From Lachnospiraceae bacterium (GTDB lineage Bacteria > Bacillota > Clostridia > Lachnospirales > Lachnospiraceae): a stretch of DNA of 42,103 nucleotides. The stretch lies in contig JALELN010000025.1 of the NCBI GenBank assembly GCA_022771765.1, positions 1 through 42,103 of the forward strand, given 5' to 3'. This document shows, piece after piece, positions 32,930 to 41,861 of the stretch (positions are counted from its first letter, which is position 1; each line of letters begins with the position of its first letter). Under the pieces are notes generated by a model, which ran no database searches, was not told the DNA's origin, and worked only from the letters and a program-made list of their open reading frames with translations. The position numbers and the translations under genes are program-made.

Positions 32930-33904
32930 ATGGATGAGAAAATCTGTGTCATTGTCCCGATACACAATGTGGAAAAATATTTAAATAGTTGTATAGATTC
33001 GATTGTAAAACAGACGTATTCAAATCTGGAAATTATTCTGGTTGATGATGGTTCCACAGATGCCTGTCCGCAGTTATGCGACCAATGGGCGCAAAAAGAT
33101 GGCCGAATTCGTGTTATTCACAAGACTATGGGAGGAGTATCAGAGACCAGAAATGCAGCACTTGATATATGTACTTCTGAATGGATTACATTTGTGGACA
33201 GTGATGACCGGATTCATCGGCAGGCTCTTGAGAAAATGATGCAGGCCGCAAAACGGGAGGAGGTAACGTTTGTTATGGCCTCCTACCGGAGAGTGACAGA
33301 TGAGGAAACGCTGGAGGAAAAACAGATTGATGCGCTGTCCTATGAGGTGATCGGTTCACAGGAGGCATTGAAGTCACTGTATACAGGAAAAAAGCATCGA
33401 ACTGTTGCATGGGCGAAATTATATCACCGGTCGTTGTGGGAAGAGAATCGTTTTCCGGTGGGCAGAAAGCATGAAGATGAAGCTGTGATGCACAGGCTCA
33501 TGTTTCAAGCCGGGAAAATTGTGTGTTCAGCAGATGAGATCTATTTTTACAGAACACGGCCGGGAAGTATTATGGCTGACCCGGACAGAATACGAAATGC
33601 AGATATTTTTAAAGCACTATGGGAGCGCCAGGAATTTTTTGAACAACATCAGCTGGATGAGCTGGCAGCGATCAACGTGAATTTTATACTGGACAGGCTT
33701 ATGGACCGGGCAGCTGCGCAAAAAAGGAATCGTATTTCCCAGATGTGTATGAGAGAATATTTTGACAGATTAAAGCCATATCATAGGGAGATTACGCTCA
33801 GGAACCATGTGAAACACCTGATTTATATGATATCTCCAATGTTGTATAACAGGTTTGTTCAGTGCTGGAAAAGATATGATGAGATCAGGAGAGGTACATC
33901 ATGA
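32930..33904 (+). CDS. Family 2 glycosyltransferase, first of a pair
   Basis: A 324-aa GT-A glycosyltransferase. CVIVPIHNVEKYLNSCIDSI, ILVDDGSTD and FVDSDDR (the DXD-type metal motif) are the GT2 signatures. The C-terminal ~100 residues resemble those of capsule and teichoic-acid side-chain transferases. Donor and acceptor unknown. The GGGGGA binding site lies rather far upstream. It overlaps the next gene by ATGA, so the pair is co-translated. Confidence 0.92.
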   Translation: MDEKICVIVPIHNVEKYLNSCIDSIVKQTYSNLEIILVDDGSTDACPQLCDQWAQKDGRIRVIHKTMGGVSETRNAALDICTSEWITFVDSDDRIHRQALEKMMQAAKREEVTFVMASYRRVTDEETLEEKQIDALSYEVIGSQEALKSLYTGKKHRTVAWAKLYHRSLWEENRFPVGRKHEDEAVMHRLMFQAGKIVCSADEIYFYRTRPGSIMADPDRIRNADIFKALWERQEFFEQHQLDELAAINVNFILDRLMDRAAAQKRNRISQMCMREYFDRLKPYHREITLRNHVKHLIYMISPMLYNRFVQCWKRYDEIRRGTS

Positions 33905-34830
33905 ATAAGGAACTCATAAGTGTGATTGTACCAGTCTACGGAGTGGAACAGTATTTGCCGGATTGTCTGAATAGTCTGATTCATCAGACCTATGAGCATC
34001 TGGAAATTATTCTGGTTGACGACCGGTCACCGGATCGTTCAGGTGAGATTTGTGATCAATATGCTACCAAAGATCCGCGCATCAAGGTGATTCATCTGAA
34101 CAGAAATAGCGGGGCTGCTGTTGCCAGAAATAAAGGGATAGATGCCGCTTCGGGAGAGTATCTTTTTTTTGCGGACGGTGATGACTGGCTGGTATCCGAT
34201 ACAATAGAATATTTACTCATGAATATGAGAAAATATAACGCAGACTGTTGTGTTGGAGGATGTATTACGGTTTTGGAGGGAGGGGACGGTTCACTTGAAT
34301 ACTGCAGGCGTAAGCAAGTACCTGACCGGTGTCTGAGTGCGAGAGAGGCGATGAGACATGTGCTGTTGCGGGAATCTGCCGTCTGGAATCGTCTGTACCG
34401 CCGCAGCGCATTTGATGATATCCGATTTCCGGAGGGAAGGATCAATGAGGATGAACCTGTTGCATTATGGCTGTATTCCCGGATGGAACGGATCGTATTT
34501 CTGGAAAAAGCTACCTACTTTTATCGGAAGCGGAAAAACAGTGTGACGACATCCGCCTTTTCGTTAAGAGAGCTTGATTGTGTGACAAATAGCAGAGAAA
34601 ATCTGGAGTTTGTAAAAACGGTTGATCCGGATCTGATTCCGGCCGCTGAATTCAAGTATATAAAAACAATGTTGTGGTGTTATGTAAACCTTAGGAAGTT
34701 AAAGGCTCCTCAGGCCCGGGAAGCAGGGAAGGAGCTGCACAGGGAAATACGAAAAAACCGGCGCATAGCGCTTCGAAATCCTTATCTGGGAGTTTTGTTA
34801 AAGGTGCTGGCTGTTTTGTGTGCATTGTAA
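33901..34830 (+). CDS. Family 2 glycosyltransferase, second of a pair
   Basis: A 309-aa GT2 enzyme: SVIVPVYGVEQYLPDCLNSL, ILVDDRSPDRSG (the usual DDGS is DDRS) and FADGDDW. Clearly related to the preceding gene, with the same domain layout, and probably an old tandem duplication. The two may add successive sugars to a surface glycan. It ends before a terminator hairpin. Confidence 0.92.
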   Translation: MNKELISVIVPVYGVEQYLPDCLNSLIHQTYEHLEIILVDDRSPDRSGEICDQYATKDPRIKVIHLNRNSGAAVARNKGIDAASGEYLFFADGDDWLVSDTIEYLLMNMRKYNADCCVGGCITVLEGGDGSLEYCRRKQVPDRCLSAREAMRHVLLRESAVWNRLYRRSAFDDIRFPEGRINEDEPVALWLYSRMERIVFLEKATYFYRKRKNSVTTSAFSLRELDCVTNSRENLEFVKTVDPDLIPAAEFKYIKTMLWCYVNLRKLKAPQAREAGKELHREIRKNRRIALRNPYLGVLLKVLAVLCAL

Positions 34831-34837
34831 ATGATAA

Positions 34838-34874
34838 TCAATGGTATCGGTGCATTTGCATTGATGCCATTTTT
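34838..34874 (+). terminator. Terminator after the GT2 pair
   Basis: A long stem (34840-34854 with 34857-34871, wobble pairs) with a very short loop, then TTTTT. It is directly followed by a second inverted repeat (34868-34877 with 34883-34892). Confidence 0.75.
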
Positions 34875-34877
34875 ATG

Positions 34878-34906
34878 TTGAGCATAAAAATGAAATCGTA
34901 TATAAT
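34878..34906 (+). promoter_or_regulatory. pfk promoter overlapping an inverted repeat
   Basis: TTGAGC (34878-34883), a 17-base spacer and TATAAT (34901-34906). The -35 lies in the loop of the 10-bp inverted repeat 34868-34877/34883-34892, which could be a regulator site. Confidence 0.65.
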
Positions 34907-34977
34907 AGGTAATGGAATGTAATTGAAATAAAAAGGAAAACATATTAACAATACACTCAAGGAAAGGAATGAACGAT

Positions 34978-36051
34978 ATGAAAAGAATAGGTTTACTGAC
35001 GAGCGGCGGCGATTGTCAGGCGTTGAACGCAGCAATGCGCGGTGTCGTAAAGGGACTTAGCGAGAATACGGAGGAACTGGAGGTCTATGGATTCCTGAAT
35101 GGTTACAAAGGACTGATTTATGGAAATTATAAGCTTCTGACCTCTGCAGATTTTTCAGGTATTCTGACAAAGGGCGGCACGATCCTTGGATCATCTCGTC
35201 AGCCGTTTAAGCTGATGCGTGTTCCGGATGAGAACGGTCTGGACAAGGTCGAGGCGATGAAGCAGAATTATTACAAGTTGAACTTGAATTGTCTCGTGAT
35301 CCTCGGTGGAAACGGAACGCAGAAGACCGCGAATCTGCTGCGAGAGGAGGGTCTGAATGTTATTCACCTGCCGAAGACGATCGATAACGACATATACGGA
35401 ACAGACGTAACATTTGGTTTCCAGAGTGCGATTAACATTGCGTGTGAGGCGATTGATTGTATTCATACAACCGCAGCTTCCCATAACCGTGTGTTTATCG
35501 TGGAGGTTATGGGACACAAGGTCGGCTGGCTGACTCTGTACGCAGGAATGGCTTCCGGCGCGGATATTATTCTGCTTCCTGAGATTCCGTACGATATAGA
35601 TAAGGTCATTGAGGCAATTGATAAGCGAACCAAGGCAGGCAAGGGCTTTACGATCCTTGCTGTGGCAGAGGGTGCCATTTCTAAAAAGGATGCAGAGCTT
35701 TCCAAGAAGGAGTATAAAAAGAAACTGGAGAACTACAAATATCCGTCCGTTTCTTATGAGATCGCGGATCTGATCAAGGAAAAGACCGGCATTGAGGTGC
35801 GTGTCACAGTTCCCGGCCATACACAGCGTGGCGGCAGTCCCTGCCCCTATGACCGTGTATTGTGTACCAGACTTGGTGCAGAAGGAGCAAGAGCCATCAT
35901 GGAAGAGGATTACGGAAACATGATTGCAATGGTGAACGGAAAGATCAAACGTGTGCCTCTGGGAGATGTGGCAGGAAAGCTGAAGACGGTAGATCCTGAT
36001 TCACAGATTATTAAGCAGGCAAAATATGTAGGAATCAGTTTTGGTGATTAA
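34978..36051 (+). CDS. pfkA: 6-phosphofructokinase (group III type)
   Basis: A 357-aa phosphofructokinase starting at ATG 34978, with AAAGGA at better spacing than for the in-frame ATG at 34969. It phosphorylates fructose 6-phosphate. LTSGGDCQALNAAMRG, GGNGTQKTA, PKTIDNDIYGTD and the GHTQRGG loop are visible. Gly at the E. coli position 104 suggests ATP use, while Lys in PKTIDND (position 124) is the residue of PPi-type and group III enzymes. The residue equivalent to D103 is Asn. The phosphoryl donor cannot be settled by eye. It is followed by dnaX after 2 bases. Confidence 0.93.
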   Translation: MKRIGLLTSGGDCQALNAAMRGVVKGLSENTEELEVYGFLNGYKGLIYGNYKLLTSADFSGILTKGGTILGSSRQPFKLMRVPDENGLDKVEAMKQNYYKLNLNCLVILGGNGTQKTANLLREEGLNVIHLPKTIDNDIYGTDVTFGFQSAINIACEAIDCIHTTAASHNRVFIVEVMGHKVGWLTLYAGMASGADIILLPEIPYDIDKVIEAIDKRTKAGKGFTILAVAEGAISKKDAELSKKEYKKKLENYKYPSVSYEIADLIKEKTGIEVRVTVPGHTQRGGSPCPYDRVLCTRLGAEGARAIMEEDYGNMIAMVNGKIKRVPLGDVAGKLKTVDPDSQIIKQAKYVGISFGD

Positions 36052-36053
36052 TC

Positions 36054-37646
36054 ATGGCTTATACGGCGTTATACCGGAAGTTTCGCCCGAACGAATTTGA
36101 GGATGTCAAAGGGCAGGAACATATTGTAACAACTCTAAAAAATCAAATAAAAGCAGACCGAATCGGACATGCCTATCTGTTTTGCGGGACACGTGGAACC
36201 GGTAAAACGACCGTAGCGAAGATTTTTGCGAAGGCAGTCAATTGTGAGCACCCGGTGGATGGCAGTCCCTGTGGGGAGTGCGCTTCCTGCCGGGCGATTG
36301 CTGCCGGGAGCTCCATGAATGTGATTGAGATTGATGCCGCGTCTAATAACGGTGTGGATAATATCCGTGAGATCAGGGAGGAAGTAAACTATTCTCCGAC
36401 GGAGGGGCGCTACAAGGTCTATATTATTGATGAGGTTCATATGCTCTCCATAGGAGCCTTCAATGCGCTGTTAAAGACGCTGGAGGAGCCGCCTTCTTAT
36501 GTTATTTTTATTCTGGCGACCACGGAGGCGCATAAGATACCGATCACGATTCTTTCCCGCTGCCAGCGTTATGATTTCCGGCGTATTTCGATCGACACGA
36601 TTTCTGCCAGGCTGAGTGAGCTTATGGTGCAGGAGGGCGTGGAGGTTGAGGATAAAGCGATTCGCTATGTAGCGAAGGCAGCAGACGGTTCGATGCGTGA
36701 TGCGTTAAGCCTTTTAGATCAGTGTATTGCGTTTTATCTGGGACAGAAGCTGACTTATGATCATGTACTGGAAGTGCTTGGAGCGGTGGATACGGAGATT
36801 TTTTCTGCTCTGCTCCGCAAAATATTGGATAAACATATTACCGGAGCGATCGCTCTGCTGGAGGAACTGGTCATTCAGGGCAGGGAGCTGGGTCAGTTTG
36901 TGGTGGATTTTACGTGGTATCTGCGAAATCTCCTGCTGGTACAGAGCGCAGATGACATGGAGGATGTTCTGGACATCTCCAGCGAGAACTTAAAGCTTCT
37001 CAAAGAGGAGGCACTGCTTGTAAAGCCGGAGACGCTCATACGTTTTATCCGCGTGTTTTCCGAACTGTCCAACCAGATCAAATATTCCACACAGAAACGT
37101 ATTTTGATCGAGATTGCGATCATTAAGCTGTGCCGGCCGGCCATGGAGCAGGATTATGAGAGTCTCATGCAGCGTATGGATGATCTGGAGAAAAAGATAG
37201 AGGGTGGTACCTTTACCGTGACAGCGTCCGAAGAAAGCAGTCCGAAAACTGCGGATTCGCAGGGAACATCTATGTCGACGCGTAAGCGCCCGGAGCTGCC
37301 AAAGGCGATTCCTGAGGATGTTCAGAATCTTGTGAAAAACTGGAATCTGGTGCTGGGCGACCTGAGCGGACTTGTTCGTAATTATCTGAAGCAGGCGCAT
37401 CTTTCACTGGGAGGAGGAAATGTACTACTCATTGTGTTAGAAGACACGGTTGCGGTTGCATTTTTAAGCGAGGAAGAACACCTCGCGGAGATTCGTGAGG
37501 CGATTGAAAAAAATATTGGAAAACAGGTAGAGATCAGTATTACTGCCAATGAGACCGGACAGCCTTTCGGGGAGGTCTATGCGGATTTGGAGCAGCTGAT
37601 ACAGATGGATATTGTGGTAGAGGATGATTCAGAAGGAGGATTTTAA
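36054..37646 (+). CDS. dnaX: DNA polymerase III subunit gamma/tau
   Basis: A 530-aa clamp-loader ATPase. Walker A GTRGTGKT (45-52), the zinc cluster (C64, C73, C76, C79), DEVHML, the sensor and SRC motif (LSRCQRYDF), and domain III follow in order; the C-terminal ~140 residues are the tau-like part. No convincing slippery site for a short gamma form was seen. It begins 2 bases after pfk and has a weak binding site, so it is probably coupled to pfk translation. First of the conserved trio dnaX-ebfC-recR. Confidence 0.97.
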   Translation: MAYTALYRKFRPNEFEDVKGQEHIVTTLKNQIKADRIGHAYLFCGTRGTGKTTVAKIFAKAVNCEHPVDGSPCGECASCRAIAAGSSMNVIEIDAASNNGVDNIREIREEVNYSPTEGRYKVYIIDEVHMLSIGAFNALLKTLEEPPSYVIFILATTEAHKIPITILSRCQRYDFRRISIDTISARLSELMVQEGVEVEDKAIRYVAKAADGSMRDALSLLDQCIAFYLGQKLTYDHVLEVLGAVDTEIFSALLRKILDKHITGAIALLEELVIQGRELGQFVVDFTWYLRNLLLVQSADDMEDVLDISSENLKLLKEEALLVKPETLIRFIRVFSELSNQIKYSTQKRILIEIAIIKLCRPAMEQDYESLMQRMDDLEKKIEGGTFTVTASEESSPKTADSQGTSMSTRKRPELPKAIPEDVQNLVKNWNLVLGDLSGLVRNYLKQAHLSLGGGNVLLIVLEDTVAVAFLSEEEHLAEIREAIEKNIGKQVEISITANETGQPFGEVYADLEQLIQMDIVVEDDSEGGF

Positions 37647-37647
37647 A

Positions 37648-38007
37648 ATGGCAAAGCGAGGCGGTTTCCCCGGTGGAATGCCCGGAAATATGAATAATCT
37701 GATGAAACAGGCACAGAAGATGCAGCGTCAGATGGAGGAGGCAAGCAAGGAGATCGAGGAGAAGGAGATCACAGCGGCAGCAGGTGGTGGTGTGGTTGAG
37801 GTCACGGTATCCGGAAAAAAAGAGGTTACAAAGATCAAGATTGACCCTGAAGCGGTGGATCCTGATGATGTGGAAATGCTGGAGGATCTGATCATGGCAG
37901 CTATCAATGAGGCAATGCGCCAGATGGATGAATATTCCCAGCAGTCCATGTCAAAGATCACCGGAGGCATCGGCGGAATGGGTGGATTAGGCGGATTGCC
38001 TTTCTAA
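37648..38007 (+). CDS. ebfC: YbaB/EbfC nucleoid-associated protein
   Basis: A 119-aa protein starting at ATG 37648 (GAAGGAGG upstream, inside the end of dnaX). [33 protein letters not shown] and the C-terminal helix match the YbaB/EbfC family, which binds DNA as a dimer. It has Gly/Met-rich ends. It almost always lies between dnaX and recR. Confidence 0.96.
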   Translation: MAKRGGFPGGMPGNMNNLMKQAQKMQRQMEEASKEIEEKEITAAAGGGVVEVTVSGKKEVTKIKIDPEAVDPDDVEMLEDLIMAAINEAMRQMDEYSQQSMSKITGGIGGMGGLGGLPF

Positions 38008-38029
38008 AAACGAGAAGGGGAACAGAGTC

Positions 38030-38626
38030 ATGGACTATTACAGCAAACAGATCAACCAATTGGTAGAGGCGCTGTCCATGCTTCCCGGGATCGGGTCAAA
38101 GACGGCGCAGCGTCTTGCCTTTTATATACTGAGTATGCCAAAGGAGGATGCAGAGCGCCTTGCAAACTCGATTACACAGGCGCGCAATAATGTGCGTTAC
38201 TGCAAGCAATGCTTTACGTTGACCGACGATGAGATCTGTCCGATCTGTAAAGATGAGAAGCGCAACCATAAGGTCATTATGGTGGTAGAAAATACGAGAG
38301 ATCTGGCAGCCTACGAAAAAACCGGAAAGTTTGAAGGTGTTTACCATGTACTGCACGGAGCCATCTCCCCGATGCTTGGCATCGGACCGGGAGATATCCG
38401 TTTAAAAGAGCTGATGCAGAGACTTCAGGGAGATGTTGATGAGGTCATTATTGCGACAAACTCCTCTCTTGAGGGCGAGACGACTGCCATGTATATCAGT
38501 AAGCTCATCAAACCGACGGGTATCAAGGTGACACGTATTGCAAGTGGTGTACCGGTGGGTGGTGATCTGGAATATATCGATGAAGTCACACTTCTCCGCG
38601 CACTGGAGGGAAGAACAGAATTATAG
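38030..38626 (+). CDS. recR: Recombination protein RecR
   Basis: A 198-aa protein: an N-terminal HhH ([14 protein letters not shown]), a zinc finger ([18 protein letters not shown]), a Toprim domain (about 80-175, [12 protein letters not shown]) and the C-terminal helical tail. With RecF/RecO it loads RecA at single-strand gaps. GAGAAGGGG precedes the ATG. Confidence 0.97.
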   Translation: MDYYSKQINQLVEALSMLPGIGSKTAQRLAFYILSMPKEDAERLANSITQARNNVRYCKQCFTLTDDEICPICKDEKRNHKVIMVVENTRDLAAYEKTGKFEGVYHVLHGAISPMLGIGPGDIRLKELMQRLQGDVDEVIIATNSSLEGETTAMYISKLIKPTGIKVTRIASGVPVGGDLEYIDEVTLLRALEGRTEL

Positions 38627-38642
38627 TAATTATTCAGAAAAA

Positions 38643-38684
38643 GGATTCGGGTATGAGAAAAATGCTCATTACCCGATTTTTTTT
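38643..38684 (+). terminator. Terminator of the pfk-dnaX-ebfC-recR operon
   Basis: A 13-base stem with one bulge (38645-38657 with 38665-38677), then TTTTTTT. Confidence 0.88.
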
Positions 38685-38767
38685 ATATAATGAACACCAT
38701 TCGGCAAATTTTGCGTATGTCTCATGTTACTGTAAAACCAAAAGTAAGAAAAGGGGGCATATGTCTA

Positions 38768-40090
38768 ATGGAAACCACTATGACAGATCACAGTACGAAA
38801 GAGGACAAGAAAAGGCTTCAGCTACCAAAGAATATCCGTCAGATCGGAAATATACAGGGCCCGGTGCGCATTTACGTTGAGGATTACGTGTATACATATC
38901 TGCACGGAAGCGGCAGACCCGGCTGGGCACACAGAGGCAGCATTTTCCTTGGAAACCGCTGCCAGGAGAATGGGCAAAAATTCATCTTTATCAGTGGCCT
39001 GGTACATATACCGGACGAGTGTTTTCAAGACGGTATCCCGGAATTCACAGATCTGATGTGGGGCGGTATCTATCAGGAGATGAAGCAGTTTTATGAAGAT
39101 GTAGAAATTCTTGGCTGGGGTATGGATCTTGCAGGTACTTCGGCAAAGCTTACCGGTGATCTGGAGCGAATTCATCGGAATGCTTTCCAGGGCCAGGACA
39201 AGCTCCTTTTTCTCATGGATTCGTTGGAAAATGAAGAAGCGTTCTATGTGTATGAGAAAAATATGCTGCGTCGGCGGGATGGATATTATGTCTACTATGA
39301 AAAAAATCCACAGATGCAGGAATATATGATGCAGGGAAAGGATGAAAAGGAGGCAAGGCCTGAGGTCGATCCGCAGAGAGGAGTCGTGACGAGTTATCGG
39401 GCGATCACTGCGGAAAAAAGCCGTAAGAGCGGAAAGGGTTTTCATGCTTTTGTTTACGTGGCAAGTCTGGCACTTTTGGCATCGGTTTCTGCAATGGGAA
39501 TAAATATGATGAGTAGCGCCGGAAAAATTCATAGACTGGAAGAAGTTGTTTCTTATCTTCAGACAGATAAGACAAGCGTGGAATCGGAGACAACCGCTCA
39601 GGGAGCAGAAACAGGGCCGCAGATGATGGAAGACGTGGAAGGCACTTCCGGAGCAGCTGTACAAACTGAAAAACAGGAAATCGGGACAAAACTGCAGACA
39701 GAGTCAGATCTGAGCGGAAGTGATATTGAGATGGAAGAAACGGAGAAAAATGCAGCGGAAGTTACACAGAAGGATGAAGAAAAAGAGCCGCAGGCAGATG
39801 GAAAGACAGTAGAAGCAGAAACAGAAGAGACACAAAAGCCATCCGTCAAGCCACAGGAGACAGAAGAAAAAGAGGATAAAGAAGAGAAAAAGAAAGAAGA
39901 ATCGAAGGCACAGACAGCAGCAGCCTTTGCGGATCAGGATTATTATATTGTGCAAAAAGGTGAGAGTTTGCTTGGAATCAGTCAGAAAATATATGGAAAA
40001 GATTACACCAAAGAGCTGTGTGAGCGTAATGAGCTGGAGGACGAGAATAAAATATATGCCGGTCAAAAACTTTTATTATTGGATAAATAG
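38768..40090 (+). CDS. LysM protein with N-terminal MPN/JAB-like domain
   Basis: A 440-aa protein starting at ATG 38768 (AAAGGGGG upstream). Residues 30-195 have the strand and motif order of a MPN/JAB metalloprotease-like domain (RIYVEDYVYTYL; EILGWGMDLAG; LTGDLERIHRNAF; LLFLMDSL), but the HxHP metal motif is replaced by GMDL. A membrane segment (about 238-260), an acidic Glu/Lys/Thr-rich linker (about 275-385) and a C-terminal LysM (about 391-440, YYIVQKGESLLGISQKIYG) follow. The N-terminal part would be cytoplasmic and the LysM would bind peptidoglycan outside. The MPN assignment is by eye. TATAAT at 38686-38691 may be its -10. Confidence 0.75.
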   Translation: METTMTDHSTKEDKKRLQLPKNIRQIGNIQGPVRIYVEDYVYTYLHGSGRPGWAHRGSIFLGNRCQENGQKFIFISGLVHIPDECFQDGIPEFTDLMWGGIYQEMKQFYEDVEILGWGMDLAGTSAKLTGDLERIHRNAFQGQDKLLFLMDSLENEEAFYVYEKNMLRRRDGYYVYYEKNPQMQEYMMQGKDEKEARPEVDPQRGVVTSYRAITAEKSRKSGKGFHAFVYVASLALLASVSAMGINMMSSAGKIHRLEEVVSYLQTDKTSVESETTAQGAETGPQMMEDVEGTSGAAVQTEKQEIGTKLQTESDLSGSDIEMEETEKNAAEVTQKDEEKEPQADGKTVEAETEETQKPSVKPQETEEKEDKEEKKKEESKAQTAAAFADQDYYIVQKGESLLGISQKIYGKDYTKELCERNELEDENKIYAGQKLLLLDK

Positions 40091-40138
40091 TGCTATAATG
40101 AAAAAATCCCAATTGACTTTGGAAAGTGAGAAAACCTT

Positions 40139-41329
40139 ATGGCGACAATACAAAAGCACAATTTCCGAACGGTGGAGGTAGACCGGGAGGATCTGGATAG
40201 AAAACTGAAAGCGCATCGCAGGAAGGTGGCGGCGGTGGTGATTCTTGTGCTGCTTCTTTTGCTGGCAGCAGTAATTGTCACCTATATTTATTATGAAAAT
40301 AAAATATACAGTACATACGATGTTGTTTCATCTACTCCGCGCTCTGATATCAGCGCTTCTGATTTCACGGAATTTCAGGGAAAACTGCTCAAGTGTACGA
40401 ATGACGGAGCGGTATATACGGATCTTTCGGGAAATCTGATCTGGAATCAGACATATGAAATGGATCATCCGGTGGTACAGAAGAATGGCAGTTATGTTGT
40501 GATATATGAGCTGAACGGAACGCAGGTGTATATTTTGGATACATTGAACCTTCAGGGCAGCATCCGAACGACCATGCCTATTCAGAAGGTCAGCATTGCC
40601 GCACAGGGAACGGTGGCTATTCTTATGGAAAATGAGGGAACGAGTTATCTGCAGCTTTACGATAAATCGGGCGGGCAGCTTGCATCCGGAGAATTGCATG
40701 TACAGAACAGCGGCTATCCGTTGGATGTGGCGCTGTCAGAAAACGGCGAAAAGCTGGCGGTGTCCATGCTTGACATTAATGGCGGCAGTGTAAAGACAGT
40801 GATTGCTTTCTATAATTTCGGAACTGTTGGTCAGAATTCGATCGATAAGATAGTGAGTTCCTATAGCTATGCGGATATGGTGATACCTCAGATCCGGTAT
40901 CTGGCAGAAGATACGATGGTCGCTTTCGGAGATAACCGTGTGATTTTGTTTACCGGTGCGCAGAAACCGGCGGAAGAAAAGTCTATTGAATTGAAAGATG
41001 AGGTTAAAAGTATTTTTTATGATCAAACGCATTTTGGTCTGATTTATGACGCTGCAGACGGAAAAAACCATCGTCTGGAATATTATGATATTTCAGGCCG
41101 GCAGCTTTTGAATTTTGATTTTGATACGGATTACACGAATGTGGAAATTCTTGCGAATGGAGAGTTGTGTATTCTGGGAGAGAGTAGTTGTGAAATTTTC
41201 AATGGACGCGGTGTTCGAAAATTTCAATGTGATTTTCAGGAGCATCTATATCAGATTTTGTCCGGAAGAATGCAGTCAGATTATATTTTTATTCTTGAAG
41301 GTGAAATGCAGAAGGTAAAGCTCAGATGA
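40139..41329 (+). CDS. DUF5711-like membrane-anchored beta-propeller protein
   Basis: A 396-aa protein with a basic N-terminus, one membrane segment (about 30-52) and a long outer domain of repeating beta blades (for example LLKCTNDGAVYTDLSGNLIWNQ, QLYDKSGGQLASG, EYYDISGRQLLNF), as in WD/PQQ-like propellers. It resembles the DUF5711 family of Clostridia, function unknown. The last codons overlap the next gene by ATGA, so it is probably a partner of the CvpA-like protein. Confidence 0.75.
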   Translation: MATIQKHNFRTVEVDREDLDRKLKAHRRKVAAVVILVLLLLLAAVIVTYIYYENKIYSTYDVVSSTPRSDISASDFTEFQGKLLKCTNDGAVYTDLSGNLIWNQTYEMDHPVVQKNGSYVVIYELNGTQVYILDTLNLQGSIRTTMPIQKVSIAAQGTVAILMENEGTSYLQLYDKSGGQLASGELHVQNSGYPLDVALSENGEKLAVSMLDINGGSVKTVIAFYNFGTVGQNSIDKIVSSYSYADMVIPQIRYLAEDTMVAFGDNRVILFTGAQKPAEEKSIELKDEVKSIFYDQTHFGLIYDAADGKNHRLEYYDISGRQLLNFDFDTDYTNVEILANGELCILGESSCEIFNGRGVRKFQCDFQEHLYQILSGRMQSDYIFILEGEMQKVKLR

Positions 41330-41694
41330 TAGAGATAAGTAAAAATACAATTTTAGCGGCAGCATGCATCTGGTTGTTTGTTTGTTCCTTAAGAGGCTAT
41401 TATAAAGGATTTCTAAGGGAGGCCTATACGGTGGCAGAGATCGTTGTCGCGCTGGTCTGCCTCTGGGCACTGGCGCGTCGCGTGACGATCTTTACCGAAG
41501 GTATACCGACTTTTGGCGGATTTCTTGTAATTCTGTTTGTGTTGCGCTGGATTGGTAAATTTTTGGATATTGTGAATCGTATACCGATTTTGGGTGGCAT
41601 GAATCGTACACTCGGTGTGTTGCTTGGTTTTTTTAAAGGATTGCTGGTGCTTGGTCTGTTGTATAGCTGGCTGGGCAGCAGTATTTCTATATAA
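41326..41694 (+). CDS. CvpA family membrane protein
   Basis: A 122-aa membrane protein with about four hydrophobic segments, and GYYKGFLREA and GGMNRTLGVLLGFFKGLLVLGLL typical of CvpA/colicin V production proteins. Its start codon overlaps the stop of the preceding gene. The function of this short Gram-positive form is unknown; it may belong to the cell envelope. Confidence 0.78.
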   Translation: MIEISKNTILAAACIWLFVCSLRGYYKGFLREAYTVAEIVVALVCLWALARRVTIFTEGIPTFGGFLVILFVLRWIGKFLDIVNRIPILGGMNRTLGVLLGFFKGLLVLGLLYSWLGSSISI

Positions 41695-41727
41695 ATATAA
41701 AAAATTAAAACAAAGTAAAAAAAGGTG

Positions 41728-41756
41728 TTGACAATTGTCGAACCAGATGATATTAT
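41728..41756 (+). promoter_or_regulatory. rRNA operon promoter P1
   Basis: TTGACA (41728-41733), a 17-base spacer and TATTAT (41751-41756). GACAATTGTC at 41730-41739 is a perfect palindrome over the -35 region. Confidence 0.75.
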
Positions 41757-41825
41757 GAACAAGCTGTCGCGTGCGATTGAGAATCAAATAAATCGACGAA
41801 CAGCAAAAAATAAATAAAAAAGTTC

Positions 41826-41854
41826 TTGACAAACAAAAACAATTTAGATATAAT
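41826..41854 (+). promoter_or_regulatory. rRNA operon promoter P2
   Basis: TTGACA (41826-41831), a 17-base spacer and TATAAT (41849-41854), a perfect consensus. It lies 98 bases after P1 in the tandem layout usual for rRNA operons. Confidence 0.88.
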
Positions 41855-41861
41855 ATAAAAG

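Noticed and set aside
36054..37646. Programmed frameshift in dnaX giving a short gamma subunit
   Set aside because: No A-rich slippery heptamer with a downstream hairpin and early stop was found.
38822..39664. Minus-strand open frame of 280 codons opposite the LysM gene
   Set aside because: No ribosome binding site, no domain, and the plus-strand gene has clear domains.
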